Below, in pieces: positions 17,160 to 26,261 of a stretch of 64,000 nt of DNA. A program made the position numbers and the translations under genes. The stretch covers positions 1 to 64,000 of the forward strand of contig JAEPNV010000002.1 in NCBI GenBank assembly GCA_017643215.1. Reading direction: 5' to 3'. This DNA comes from Roseibium sp. Its GTDB lineage: Bacteria; Pseudomonadota; Alphaproteobacteria; Rhizobiales; Stappiaceae. Numbering within the stretch: the stretch's first letter is position 1; each line of letters begins with the position of its first letter. The notes beneath the pieces were generated by a model, which was not told the origin of the DNA, made no database searches, and was given only the letters and a program-made list of their open reading frames with translations.

Positions 17160-18176
17160 ATGTCTAAACATTTCCTTCCGCTTGTGCTCGGCGCTGCCTT
17201 GGGCGTTGCCGCGACAAGCGCGTCCGCGACCACGCTCGATGACGTTAAAGCCAAAGGCTTTATTCAATGCGGCGTGAGCCAAGGCCTGCCGGGCTTTTCC
17301 AATCCGGATGCACAGGGGAACTGGACCGGAATCGACGTCGACTTCTGCCGCGCAATGGCCGCTGCGATTTTCGACGACACGACCGCGGTGAAGTTCACCC
17401 CGCTTTCGGCCAAGGAACGCTTCACCGCGCTTCAGTCCGGCGAAATCGACGTCCTGTCGCGCAATACGACCTGGACCATGACCCGTGACACGTCGCTCGG
17501 CCTCAACTTTGCCGGCGTCAACTACTATGACGGGCAGGGCTTCATGGTGCGCAAGGACCTCGGCGTCACCTCGGCGCTGGAACTGTCCGGCGCTTCGGTC
17601 TGCACCAACACGGGCACCACGACCGAGCTGAACGTTGCTGACTATTTCCGCGCCAACAACATGCCCTACGAAATCGTCGCCTTTGAAAAGGCCGACGAGG
17701 TTGTGGCTGCTTATGACGCTGGCCGCTGTGACGTCTACACCACGGACGCATCCGGTCTTTACGCGCAGCGTCTGAAGCTGACCAACCCGGGCGACCACAT
17801 TGTTCTGCCGGAAATCATTTCCAAAGAGCCGCTGGGTCCGGTTGTGCGTCAAGGTGACGACCAGTGGTTCAACGTCGCCCGCTGGACGCTCAACGCGATG
17901 ATCAATGCCGAGGAACTCGGCGTGTCCTCTGAAAACGTTGACAGCATGATGAGCACCGACAATCCGGGCATCAAGCGTCTTCTGGGCGTTGAGGGCTCGT
18001 TTGGTGAGAACATCGGCCTGACCAATGACTGGGCCGCACGCATCATCAAGCATGTCGGCAACTATGCTGAATCGTTCAACGCCAATGTCGGCCCGGATAC
18101 CCCGCTCGGTATCTCCCGCGGCGTGAACGCCCTTTGGTCGGACGGCGGTGTGCTTTACGCCGCACCGATCCGCTAA
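17160..18176 (+). CDS. aapJ: General L-amino-acid ABC transporter, substrate-binding protein
   Basis: The 338-residue periplasmic protein starts with a signal peptide (MSKHFLPLVLGAALGVAATSASA) followed by TTLDDVKAKGFIQCGVSQGLPGFS, the AapJ/BztA pattern. FTPLSAKERFTALQSGEIDVLSRN is also diagnostic of the family. It delivers a broad range of L-amino acids to the AapQM permease. AapJ of rhizobia is of nearly the same length. The ATG at 17160 follows an AAAAAAGG site; the longer frame adds a non-signal extension. Confidence 0.93.
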   Translation: MSKHFLPLVLGAALGVAATSASATTLDDVKAKGFIQCGVSQGLPGFSNPDAQGNWTGIDVDFCRAMAAAIFDDTTAVKFTPLSAKERFTALQSGEIDVLSRNTTWTMTRDTSLGLNFAGVNYYDGQGFMVRKDLGVTSALELSGASVCTNTGTTTELNVADYFRANNMPYEIVAFEKADEVVAAYDAGRCDVYTTDASGLYAQRLKLTNPGDHIVLPEIISKEPLGPVVRQGDDQWFNVARWTLNAMINAEELGVSSENVDSMMSTDNPGIKRLLGVEGSFGENIGLTNDWAARIIKHVGNYAESFNANVGPDTPLGISRGVNALWSDGGVLYAAPIR

Positions 18177-18200
18177 GACCGGTTCTTGGTATAGACTACC

Positions 18201-18230
18201 GGTCCCCGGCCGCTGCAGCGGCCGGGGACC
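18201..18230. terminator. Perfect 30-bp palindrome after aapJ (attenuator or mRNA-stabilising hairpin)
   Basis: GGTCCCCGGCCGCTG is followed directly by its exact reverse complement, giving a fully self-complementary 30 bases 25 bases after the aapJ stop. No T-run follows, so it is unlikely to end all transcription. In other binding-protein operons such hairpins protect the upstream message and lower expression of the permease genes. Confidence 0.75.
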
Positions 18231-18431
18231 AAAGACCAAGTCAACAAAGGCGCAATCGCTCATCAAAGAAGCGTCAAGCGCAGGTGGCTTTCCACAGGGG
18301 TCGCCGTTTCCGTCACGAGGGACGCGCCCGCAATTGCGGGCAAACAGAACCGGAAATGGCCTTCGATTGCAGCTTTTGCCGGCACTGAACGGGTTGACCC
18401 GACGGCTGCAATAAAACTCGGGCGAGGGTTT

Positions 18432-19646
18432 ATGTCAGTATTGGAGCAGGACTCGGCGGGGGCGCCGGCGCGTGCTTCGCTGTTGAATGATCCGAAGGTT
18501 CGCGGACTGTTTTACCAGTTTCTTCTGGTGTCGGTTCTGGTGGCCACCGGATACTTCATTGTCACGAACACGATCGCCAACCTGGAACGGCAGAATATTT
18601 CCTCCGGGTTTGGCTTCCTTGAGACAACCGCCGGCTTTGGTATCATCCAGGCGCTTGTTCCCTACGCGGAAACGTCCAGCTACGGGCGGGCCATTTATAT
18701 CGGATTTCTCAACACGCTGCTTGTGGCGGTTATCGGGATCTTCCTGGCGACGATCATCGGTTTTGTCGTCGGCATCGCGCGGCTTTCAAACAACTGGATC
18801 ATTTCGCAGATCGCCTACTGGTATGTGGAGTTCATCCGCAATGTGCCGCTGCTTTTGCAGATCTTCTTTTGGTATTTTGCGGTCCTACGCGCCGTGCCGG
18901 GCAAGCGGGAAAAATGGTCGCTTTTCGACACGTTCCATTTGAACATCGCCGGCCTGCGCGGGCCAAAGCCGATTTTTGAGCCCGGCGCGGACATTATCGG
19001 ATGGGTTCTTGTCGCCGGCATCATCGCCACATTCGTCGTTCGCCGGTGGGCCAAGAAGCGGCAGGATGAGACGGGCCAGCAATTCCCCGTTTTCTGGACC
19101 GCGCTCGGTCTGATCATCGGTCTGCCGGTGTTGGCGTTCCTGGTCATGGGCATGCCGATCACGCTCGAGCATCCCGTGTTCAACGACACCGGTCCCCGGC
19201 TGCGCCAGGGCTTTGAACTGGGCGTCGGTATCAATCTCATTCCCGAATTCCTTGCCCTGACGCTGGCGCTGGCGATTTACACCGCCGCGTTCATCGCGGA
19301 AATCGTGCGTGCGGGCATTCAGGCGGTCAGTCACGGGCAGACCGAAGCGTCCCACGCGCTGGGGCTTCGCAATGCGCCGACATTGCGGCTCGTGATCATT
19401 CCGCAGGCCATGCGGGTGATCATTCCGCCGCTGACCAGCCAGTATTTGAACCTGACGAAAAACTCGTCTCTGGCGGTGGCCATCGCGTTTCCGGATCTGG
19501 TGTCCGTGGGCGGGACGGTGCTCAACCAGACCGGACAGGCCGTCGAGATCATCGCGATCTGGATGATCGTCTACCTGTCGCTCAGTCTGGCAACCTCCGC
19601 CTTCATGAACTGGTACAACCAGCGCATGGCGCTCGTGGAACGATAG
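18432..19646 (+). CDS. aapQ: General L-amino-acid ABC transporter, permease
   Basis: A 404-residue His/Glu/Gln/Arg-type permease with an N-terminal helix at about 20-40. The inner-membrane ABC signature is in the C-terminal part: EIVRAGIQAVSHGQTEASHALGLRNAPTLRLVIIPQAMRVIIPPLTSQ (EAA loop). The large periplasmic/cytoplasmic insertion between helices is typical of AapQ/BztB. It pairs with AapM to form the channel. It lies 256 bases after aapJ, the gap holding the perfect palindrome. Confidence 0.93.
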   Translation: MSVLEQDSAGAPARASLLNDPKVRGLFYQFLLVSVLVATGYFIVTNTIANLERQNISSGFGFLETTAGFGIIQALVPYAETSSYGRAIYIGFLNTLLVAVIGIFLATIIGFVVGIARLSNNWIISQIAYWYVEFIRNVPLLLQIFFWYFAVLRAVPGKREKWSLFDTFHLNIAGLRGPKPIFEPGADIIGWVLVAGIIATFVVRRWAKKRQDETGQQFPVFWTALGLIIGLPVLAFLVMGMPITLEHPVFNDTGPRLRQGFELGVGINLIPEFLALTLALAIYTAAFIAEIVRAGIQAVSHGQTEASHALGLRNAPTLRLVIIPQAMRVIIPPLTSQYLNLTKNSSLAVAIAFPDLVSVGGTVLNQTGQAVEIIAIWMIVYLSLSLATSAFMNWYNQRMALVER

Positions 19647-19658
19647 GAGCGCATCACC

Positions 19659-20813
19659 ATGGCAAACGCTGAGATTTTCCACGTTCGAACCGAAGAGGCG
19701 CCAACCTTGCCGGCGCCGGTCTCCACGACCGGTGTCATCGGCTGGATGCGCAAGAACCTGTTCTCCTCGATCGGCAACACGCTCCTGACACTCGTCGGGG
19801 TCTACATCGCCTATTCGATCATCATGCCGTTCATCCAATTCGCGTTTATAGACGCGGTTTGGACCGGAGACGACCGCCAGGCATGTTTGGCGACCGAACC
19901 GGGCCAGCACATTGGCGCGTGCTGGGCCTATGTGGAGGCGTATCTACCGCAGTTCATCTACGGCCGTTACCCGGTCGAGGAACGCTACCGGGTGGATATC
20001 GTCTACGCGCTTTTTGTTCTTCTGCTTGTGCCGCTGCTCATTCCGAGTGTGCCGCGCAAGGGATTGAACGCAACCCTGTTTCTCGCGGTCTTCCCGATCA
20101 TCACCTATTTCCTTTTGACCGGTTTGGTCATTGGCGGCACGGTGATCTTGCCGATCGTGGAAACGGCGGTCTGGGGCGGACTTCTGGTGACGCTCGTGAT
20201 CGCGGTGACGGGCATTGTCGCCTCGCTCCCGATCGGGATCGCGCTGGCGTTGGGTCGGCGGTCCCAGATGCCGATCATCAAGCTCGTGTGCGTGATCTTC
20301 ATCGAGTTCTGGCGCGGCGTGCCGCTGATCACAGTTCTGTTCATGTCCTCGGTCATGCTGCCGCTGTTCCTGCCCGAGGGTGTGACATTCGACAAGCTTT
20401 TACGCGTGTTGATCGGCGTGACCTTGTTCTCGTCGGCCTATATGGCCGAGGTCGTGCGCGGTGGTCTCCAGGCAATTCCCAAGGGACAGTACGAGGGCGC
20501 GATGGCGCTTGGCCTCAGGTTCTGGCCGATGATGTATCTCATCGTCCTGCCGCAGGCGCTCAAGCTCGTCATTCCGGGCATCGTGAACACGTTCATCGGC
20601 CTGTTCAAGGACACCACGCTGGTGCTGATCGTTGGCATGTTCGACCTTCTTGGGCAGATCCAGTCATCCTTCTCCGATCCGACATGGTCAACGCCAAGTC
20701 AGGGGCACACGGGCTATCTGTTCGCCGCGATCGTGTTCTTCGTCTTCTGCTTTGGCATGTCGCGCTATTCCATTTTCATGGAACGGAAGCTGCACACCGG
20801 ACACAAACGCTAG
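19659..20813 (+). CDS. aapM: General L-amino-acid ABC transporter, permease
   Basis: A 384-residue permease, partner of AapQ. It contains FIEFWRGVPLITVLFMSS and the EAA loop EVVRGGLQAIPKGQYEGAMALGLRFWPMMYLIVLPQALKLVIPGI. The soluble insertion near residue 65-100 with Cys and charged residues is normal for AapM/BztC. It starts 12 bases after aapQ with GGAG before the ATG. Confidence 0.93.
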   Translation: MANAEIFHVRTEEAPTLPAPVSTTGVIGWMRKNLFSSIGNTLLTLVGVYIAYSIIMPFIQFAFIDAVWTGDDRQACLATEPGQHIGACWAYVEAYLPQFIYGRYPVEERYRVDIVYALFVLLLVPLLIPSVPRKGLNATLFLAVFPIITYFLLTGLVIGGTVILPIVETAVWGGLLVTLVIAVTGIVASLPIGIALALGRRSQMPIIKLVCVIFIEFWRGVPLITVLFMSSVMLPLFLPEGVTFDKLLRVLIGVTLFSSAYMAEVVRGGLQAIPKGQYEGAMALGLRFWPMMYLIVLPQALKLVIPGIVNTFIGLFKDTTLVLIVGMFDLLGQIQSSFSDPTWSTPSQGHTGYLFAAIVFFVFCFGMSRYSIFMERKLHTGHKR

Positions 20814-20821
20814 CCGCGCTC

Positions 20822-20848
20822 CGGCGGCCGCCACACGCGCGGCCGCCG
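20822..20848. terminator. GC-rich hairpin between aapM and aapP
   Basis: CGGCGGCCGC and GCGGCCGCCG flank a 7-base loop, making a perfect 10-bp stem 9 bases after the aapM stop and 34 bases before the aapP start. There is no T-run, so it is more likely a message-processing or stabilising element than a terminator. Confidence 0.55.
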
Positions 20849-20882
20849 TGCACCGCGATATGGATATTTGGAGTTTGAACCC

Positions 20883-21686
20883 ATGACGGAAAACGCTGTC
20901 AAAGCTGACGAGATTACCCTCGACCGGTCGAAAATGCAGGTCTCAGAGACCGATGTGGCGATCGAAATCACGAACATGAACAAGTGGTACGGCGACTTTC
21001 ACGTGCTGCGCGATATCAATTTGAAGGTGATGCGCGGCGAGCGGATCGTCATCTGCGGGCCGTCCGGGTCCGGCAAATCGACGATGATCCGCTGCATCAA
21101 CCGCCTGGAGGAGCACCAAAAGGGACGCATTCTGGTTGATGGAAACGAGCTGACGGACGATCTGAAAAAGATCGACGAAATCCGGCGCGAAGTCGGCATG
21201 TGCTTCCAGCACTTCAACCTGTTTCCGCATCTGACGATTTTGGAAAACTGCACGCTGGCGCCGATCTGGGTCCGCAAGATGCCCAAGAAGGAAGCCGAAG
21301 ACATTGCGATGCACTATCTGGAGCGCGTCAAGATTCCCGAGCAGGCCTTGAAATATCCGGGTCAATTGTCCGGTGGCCAGCAGCAGCGCGTGGCGATCGC
21401 CCGGTCCTTGTGCATGAACCCGAAGATCATGCTGTTCGACGAGCCGACATCAGCGCTCGATCCGGAAATGATCAAGGAAGTGCTCGACGTGATGGTCAAT
21501 CTCGCCGAGGAAGGCATGACCATGTTATGCGTGACCCACGAGATGGGCTTTGCGCGGAAAGTCGCGAACCGGGTGATCTTCATGGACGCCGGCCAGATCG
21601 TGGAACAGAACGAGCCGGAGCCGTTCTTCACCAATCCACAGCATGAGCGGACCAAGCTGTTCCTCAGCCAGATCCTGCATCACTGA
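20883..21686 (+). CDS. aapP: General L-amino-acid ABC transporter, ATPase
   Basis: A 267-residue ABC ATPase with Walker [11 protein letters not shown]-loop in [11 protein letters not shown], signature [15 protein letters not shown], Walker [15 protein letters not shown] and the switch His in CVTHEMGFA. It energises AapQM on the cytoplasmic face. The ATG at 20883 with GGAG 9 bases upstream is preferred over an in-frame TTG at 20868. Confidence 0.95.
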   Translation: MTENAVKADEITLDRSKMQVSETDVAIEITNMNKWYGDFHVLRDINLKVMRGERIVICGPSGSGKSTMIRCINRLEEHQKGRILVDGNELTDDLKKIDEIRREVGMCFQHFNLFPHLTILENCTLAPIWVRKMPKKEAEDIAMHYLERVKIPEQALKYPGQLSGGQQQRVAIARSLCMNPKIMLFDEPTSALDPEMIKEVLDVMVNLAEEGMTMLCVTHEMGFARKVANRVIFMDAGQIVEQNEPEPFFTNPQHERTKLFLSQILHH

Positions 21687-21714
21687 CGGCAATCGCGCAG
21701 CACTATTCATTCCG

Positions 21715-21743
21715 AAAAGCGCGGGCGGAAACGTCCGCGTTTT
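21715..21743. terminator. Probable bidirectional terminator between aapP and sseA
   Basis: AAAA-G-CGCGGGCG, a GAAA tetraloop and CGTCCGCG-TTTT form a 12-bp stem with one bulged G. The A-run and T-run flank the stem on both sides, as expected for a terminator serving both converging genes. The T-run is only four bases long. Confidence 0.6.
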
Positions 21744-21800
21744 GCGTACTGCAAGTGCCGGATGCTGCCGGAAGCCCGCCGAAACCGGCGCGGGCCGGGC

Positions 21801-22655
21801 CTATGAGGCCGGATCGGTGACAACATCCGTGTCATCGCGGCCGCCCCATTCGCTCCACGACCCATCATAAAGCGCCAGATCGCGCGCGCCGGACATCGTC
21901 AGGCCGAGGGTCAAGACGGCGGCCGTCACGCCAGACCCGCAGGTCGTCGTGACGGGTTTGGAGAGATCAATGCCCGCATCGCCAAACAGATCCTTGAGCT
22001 GCTCTGCCGACTTGATGGTTCCGTCCTCGTTCATGAGGGCGTTGTAGTGGAGGTTCTTGGCACCCGGCATGTGGCCGGAGCGCATGCCTTCGCGCGGTTC
22101 GGGCGCTTTTCCGGAGAACCGCTCCGGCGACCGGGCATCCAGGATTTGGCGGCGGCCTGAGGTCGCGGCCGCCCGCATGTCATCAATGTCCGCTAGCGCG
22201 CCATTGTCTAGCCGCGCGGTGAAATGGCGTTCGGGCCGGCTGACCGGTCCGTCTTCCAGCGGCCGGGCTTCAGCAACCCATTTGCGCATGCCGCCATCGA
22301 GTACGTAGACATCCCGCGCGCCCATGACCTTGAACATCCACCAGACCCGCGGCGCGGAGAACAGGCCGATGCCGTCATAAACGACGATCTTCTGTCCATC
22401 GCCGATCCCGAGTTTCCTGACCTTGGAGGCAAACACATGCGGGGCGGGCAGGGTGTGCGGCAGGCCGGAGGCAGGGTCGCTGACATCGTCGATGTCGAAC
22501 CGGACAGCCCCGGGAATGTGGCCGGCCAGATATTCCGCCTGCGCGTCGCGTTCCATTTGCGGCAAGTACCAGGATCCATCGACCACCGCCAGATCCGGCA
22601 TGTCCAGGTTTTCAGCCAGCCAGGTGGTTGAGACAAGCGGATGGGGTTCGGTCAT
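21801..22655 (-). CDS. sseA: 3-mercaptopyruvate sulfurtransferase
   Basis: The 284-residue protein has two rhodanese domains. The N-terminal one is inactive (VVDGSWYLPQ...GHIPGAVRFDIDDVSD). The C-terminal one carries the catalytic loop CGSGVTA, the CG[S/T]GVTA form that marks mercaptopyruvate rather than thiosulfate sulfurtransferases. It transfers sulfur from 3-mercaptopyruvate to thiol acceptors in the cytoplasm. The ATG at 22655 overlaps by ATGA the stop of the upstream GFA-family gene, so the pair is co-transcribed. Confidence 0.92.
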   Translation of the reverse strand: MTEPHPLVSTTWLAENLDMPDLAVVDGSWYLPQMERDAQAEYLAGHIPGAVRFDIDDVSDPASGLPHTLPAPHVFASKVRKLGIGDGQKIVVYDGIGLFSAPRVWWMFKVMGARDVYVLDGGMRKWVAEARPLEDGPVSRPERHFTARLDNGALADIDDMRAAATSGRRQILDARSPERFSGKAPEPREGMRSGHMPGAKNLHYNALMNEDGTIKSAEQLKDLFGDAGIDLSKPVTTTCGSGVTAAVLTLGLTMSGARDLALYDGSWSEWGGRDDTDVVTDPAS

Positions 22656-23137
22656 GGGTCATCACTTTCGTAAAGGCCGTGGGTTTTGTGCCAGTCCTCG
22701 ATGGAGAGGTCCGGATAGGTGTCAAACCGTTTTTCAGGTGCAGATGTCGCAAGGTCCACCCAGCTCGGTTTGGCGTCCAGCATGATCTGAACGGTTTCTG
22801 GGGTAACGGGCAGTGGCGTGTCGATTGCAGAGGCCTGTGGATGGATCAGCTCCGGCCAGCGGGGATCCCACAGCCAAAGATGGGATCCGCACGATCCGCA
22901 AAACACGCGCTGTGCCGGGCTTTGTTCGCCATCGATGATTGCCTGATAGGTATTCTGGGCGCCGTTCGGATCCTCGCACACGAGCGTGTCGGCAGCGCCC
23001 ATCAGGTTGATCGCATATCCGCCGCCGCCGGCAGTCTTGCGGCAAATCGAGCAATGGCAGCGCATGAACGGGTATGGCGTCCTGCTTTGAACGGAAAATC
23101 GAATAGCCCCGCAATGGCAGCTGCCGGACAGGTTCAT
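22652..23137 (-). CDS. GFA-family (Mss4-like zinc fold) protein
   Basis: A 161-residue protein with the zinc-binding patterns of the glutathione-dependent formaldehyde-activating family: GSCHCGAIRF, MRCHCSICRKTAGGGGYAIN and VFCGSCGSHLWLW. Most members have no proven reaction; the founding member promotes S-hydroxymethylglutathione formation. It is ATGA-coupled to sseA and lies 12 bases after the AlaX-like gene. Confidence 0.85.
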   Translation of the reverse strand: MNLSGSCHCGAIRFSVQSRTPYPFMRCHCSICRKTAGGGGYAINLMGAADTLVCEDPNGAQNTYQAIIDGEQSPAQRVFCGSCGSHLWLWDPRWPELIHPQASAIDTPLPVTPETVQIMLDAKPSWVDLATSAPEKRFDTYPDLSIEDWHKTHGLYESDDP

Positions 23138-23149
23138 GAGACCTTGCCC

Positions 23150-23863
23150 TCAATCAACCAGGCGGAGTCGCACCCGCCGGTTTTGTTTGCCCTTGTTCTC
23201 GACTTTGGTGATGGCGATCTGGCCGATTTCACCGGTCGTGGTCACATGGGTGCCACCGCAAGGCTGAAGATCGAAGTCTTCACCGATCCGGACCAGTCGG
23301 ACACGGCCCGATCCGCGCGGCGGGCTCACGCTCATCGATTTGACCAGCCCGGGATTGGCGTCCAGCTCTGCGTCCGTGATCCATTCCGTCGTGATCGGAT
23401 AATCGGCGCTGATCGCCTCGCCGATCTTGGCGGCAAGTGCCTCCCGGTCCGGCGGTTCGGGCATGTTGAGGTCAATCCGGCTTTCGTCCGGCCCGATCTG
23501 GCAGCCGGTGATCTGGGTCTCAACGGCCGCGCAGATGATGTGGAGGGCCGAATGCATGCGCATCAGCCGATAGCGGCGCGCCCAATCGATATGCGCGACA
23601 ATCTGCGTGCCGGGGGGCGGAACGTCCTGGTCTTCGGCGGGAACGTGGACAATCGTCGCGCGGTCAATTTCGTAGACGGTTGTGGCAAGCGCGATTCTTG
23701 TGCCGTTGTCGAGCTCCAAAAATCCGCTGTCGCCCGGCTGGCCGCCGCTCGTTGCATAGAACACGGTCCTGTCCAGCACAATTCCGCCCCGGTCATTCAC
23801 ATCCACAACACTCGCTTCGCACGTTCGCAAATACGCGTCGTCCCGAAACAAAGGTGCGGTCAT
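23150..23863 (-). CDS. AlaX-like alanyl-tRNA editing protein
   Basis: A 237-residue stand-alone editing protein: FYATSGGQPGDSG near the N-terminus (the Thr/Gly-rich GGQPxD motif of AlaRS editing domains), then the zinc ligands HSALH and CGGTH. It hydrolyses mischarged Ser- or Gly-tRNA-Ala in the cytoplasm. The start MTAPLFRDDAYLRTCEA is chosen because AlaX proteins begin close to this point; an upstream extension to 24022 is unlikely. It leads the leftward unit AlaX-GFA-sseA. Confidence 0.88.
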   Translation of the reverse strand: MTAPLFRDDAYLRTCEASVVDVNDRGGIVLDRTVFYATSGGQPGDSGFLELDNGTRIALATTVYEIDRATIVHVPAEDQDVPPPGTQIVAHIDWARRYRLMRMHSALHIICAAVETQITGCQIGPDESRIDLNMPEPPDREALAAKIGEAISADYPITTEWITDAELDANPGLVKSMSVSPPRGSGRVRLVRIGEDFDLQPCGGTHVTTTGEIGQIAITKVENKGKQNRRVRLRLVD

Positions 23864-23952
23864 GTGAGTCTCCCGTGGCTGAGAAGGCCCGACACTTGAG
23901 CAAGTCTCGTGTCCTGGCGCAAGTCTCAGGATACCGGGAGGCTTTTTGGCAA

Positions 23953-24600
23953 TCAGCGCGCCAGTGACTGTGCGGTCAAGAGCTTCAATGCAAAGGCACC
24001 CATGATGCCGGCGAATGTCCAATCGAAGGCGCGCAGTGCCGCCGGGCTCTCGCGCAAGAACCTCGCCAGCGCACCGGCACCAAGCACCATGGCCGAGCAG
24101 GCTGGAAACGCTAGAAGCACAAAATAAAAGCCGAGAAAGAACAATTTGGCCGCCGCGTCCGGATCCGCCGCGCTGACGAACTGCGGCAGGAATGTCACGA
24201 AAAACAGAACCACTTTGGGGTTAAGCAGATTAATCCCAAGGCCCTGCAGCCAGATCCGGCCGAGCGGTTCATGGCTGACCTCCACGGCCTCGACCGCAAA
24301 GGCCGAGCCTTTCCGGATCGCCTGGACGGCCAGGTAAATCAGATAGAGCGCCCCCACGATCTTGAGCGCGGTAAACGCGACCTCGGACGCTGCCAGCAGC
24401 ACGGATACGCCAAAGGCGGCCAGGGCGGAGTGAATCAAGATCCCGGTCGAGGCACCGACGACCGACGCCAGTCCCGCCTTCCGGCCCTGGGTCAGGGTTT
24501 TGCCGATCAACAGCGTCATGTCGGGGCCCGGCGTGACAATCAGCACGATCGCGGCGGCTGTGAAGGCCAGGAGCGTTGTTATGTCGGGCAAAAAGGTCAT
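23953..24600 (-). CDS. LysE/RhtB-family amino-acid exporter
   Basis: The 215-residue protein has six hydrophobic segments and the N-terminal signature TPGPDMTLLIGKTLTQGRKAGLASVVGASTG, typical of LysE/RhtB exporters, plus NPKVVLFF in the middle. Such proteins export amino acids or derivatives from the cytoplasm. Substrate unknown. Its stop lies 90 bases before the AlaX-like start on the same strand. Confidence 0.88.
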   Translation of the reverse strand: MTFLPDITTLLAFTAAAIVLIVTPGPDMTLLIGKTLTQGRKAGLASVVGASTGILIHSALAAFGVSVLLAASEVAFTALKIVGALYLIYLAVQAIRKGSAFAVEAVEVSHEPLGRIWLQGLGINLLNPKVVLFFVTFLPQFVSAADPDAAAKLFFLGFYFVLLAFPACSAMVLGAGALARFLRESPAALRAFDWTFAGIMGAFALKLLTAQSLAR

Positions 24601-24725
24601 GGTTCGAATGTCCGTTTGCGGCCTGACGACAATACGCCGCCGTGCGCATTCGTGAAAGCGCGATCAACGGATTTGTGGAAGGGATTCGAAGGGGTGCCCA
24701 AAAGGCGGGCCGCTTCAAGCTGATC

Positions 24726-26240
24726 TTACAGGATCGGAGACATCAATTGCGCGCCCTGGGCGAACACGCGGAACGCGTAGCTGCGCTTGGCAAGGTCGTC
24801 CGCGCCGGTCTGGCGCGCATGTTGAAAATCGTTTTCAAGCATGGACCTGACCTTTTCGATCATGCGCGCATGCGTGAACCAGAGGGTGATCTCGAAATTG
24901 ATCCGGAACGAACGGTTGTCAAAGTTGACCGTGCCGACCGACGCCAAATCGTCGTCAACCAATGTGACCTTCTGGTGCAGAAAGCCCTTCTGGTACCGAT
25001 AGACCTTTACCCCGCGATCGACCATCACATCGGCGTGGGCGTGGCTTGCCAGCCAAACGGTCAGATGATCGGCCTTTTCCGGCAGCAGAATGCGTACGTC
25101 GACGCCGCGCATTGCCGCTGCGTAGAGGGCGGTCTGCATGTCGATGGACGGCACGAAGTAGGGCGAGGAAATCCACAAACGGGTGCGCGAGCGGGCCGCG
25201 GCCTCGGTGAACGCGATGGCGCATTCCTCAAGCTCGTCGGCTGGACCTGTGGGCATCACGAGGACCGATTCGTCGCCGGGCCGCGGAAAGTCGGTGATTG
25301 ATGGGAGTGCGATTTCCTCGCCAACGGCCCATAACCAGTCCTCGGCAAACGACATGGCGCAGGCGATCGCGGCCGGTCCGGAAATCTTGACATGGGTGTC
25401 GCGCCAATGTCCGAACCGGCTGGATTTTCCCAGATACTCCATGCCGACATTGTGGCCGCCGACCCAGGCGTGCTGAAAGTCGGTGACAACGATCTTGCGA
25501 TGATTGCGGTAGTTCAAACGCATCGGCCCGAGCATGCGCAGATAACGATGGTTTTCATTGAAACCGCTGACCTTGATGCCGGCCGCGCGTAGACGGTTCA
25601 CATAGGCATGGGACAGTTTGCGGCTGCCCAGATCGTCGTAGAGACAATAGACCGCAACGCCGGCTTTCGCCCGTTCCAGCAGCGCCTCGGCGACTTTGCG
25701 GCCGACCTCGTCCTCGCGAATGATGAAGAACTGGAACAGGATCGTGTGTTCAGCGCGCGCGATTCCGTCCAGAATTGAGTCGAAGGTGGCCTCGCCATCG
25801 ATCAGCAATTCGCATTTGTTGCCGGCCAGAAACGGAAGCTGGGACACCGTGCTCAGCACCGGCCAGTTGTGCGTGTCCTGCCGGTCGCTCAGCTTCAGGT
25901 CTTCCGCCCGGCGCCGGCGCTCAGCGCGGCCAAGCTGTTTTTGCACCGTCGAATAGTCGGAAAAAGCGCGCCAGCCGAATACGAAGTAGAGCGGTACGGT
26001 CACGTAGGGAATGAAGATAAGCGACAACAGCCATGCGATCGAGCCCTGAGCCGTTCGGCTGATCATGATCTCCCGAATCGCACAAACTGCGGCGATCAGA
26101 TAGATGACAAAAACGACGGCCGCAACCAGACCGAGATTTTCGGCCATGAGTTCCATGATCGCCAAGTCGCCGATCGCGTCGTCGATCAAAAGTGTACCCG
26201 TCGCCGCGTCCGCCGCGCCGGGCAGGTCGGTCTCATTCAT
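24726..26240 (-). CDS. cls: Cardiolipin synthase
   Basis: A 504-residue phospholipase-D superfamily enzyme with two N-terminal membrane helices (residues about 35-85) and two HKD motifs: NHRKIVVTDFQHAWVGGHNVG and HQKVTLVDDDLASVGTVNFDNRS. It condenses phosphatidylglycerol molecules, or PG with PE, into cardiolipin at the inner membrane. Its C-terminus, FAQGAQLMSPIL, is typical of the family. It is 21 bases downstream of cysK on the same strand. Confidence 0.93.
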   Translation of the reverse strand: MNETDLPGAADAATGTLLIDDAIGDLAIMELMAENLGLVAAVVFVIYLIAAVCAIREIMISRTAQGSIAWLLSLIFIPYVTVPLYFVFGWRAFSDYSTVQKQLGRAERRRRAEDLKLSDRQDTHNWPVLSTVSQLPFLAGNKCELLIDGEATFDSILDGIARAEHTILFQFFIIREDEVGRKVAEALLERAKAGVAVYCLYDDLGSRKLSHAYVNRLRAAGIKVSGFNENHRYLRMLGPMRLNYRNHRKIVVTDFQHAWVGGHNVGMEYLGKSSRFGHWRDTHVKISGPAAIACAMSFAEDWLWAVGEEIALPSITDFPRPGDESVLVMPTGPADELEECAIAFTEAAARSRTRLWISSPYFVPSIDMQTALYAAAMRGVDVRILLPEKADHLTVWLASHAHADVMVDRGVKVYRYQKGFLHQKVTLVDDDLASVGTVNFDNRSFRINFEITLWFTHARMIEKVRSMLENDFQHARQTGADDLAKRSYAFRVFAQGAQLMSPIL

Positions 26241-26261
26241 CGGCCTGTCCGCGCCGCGCCG

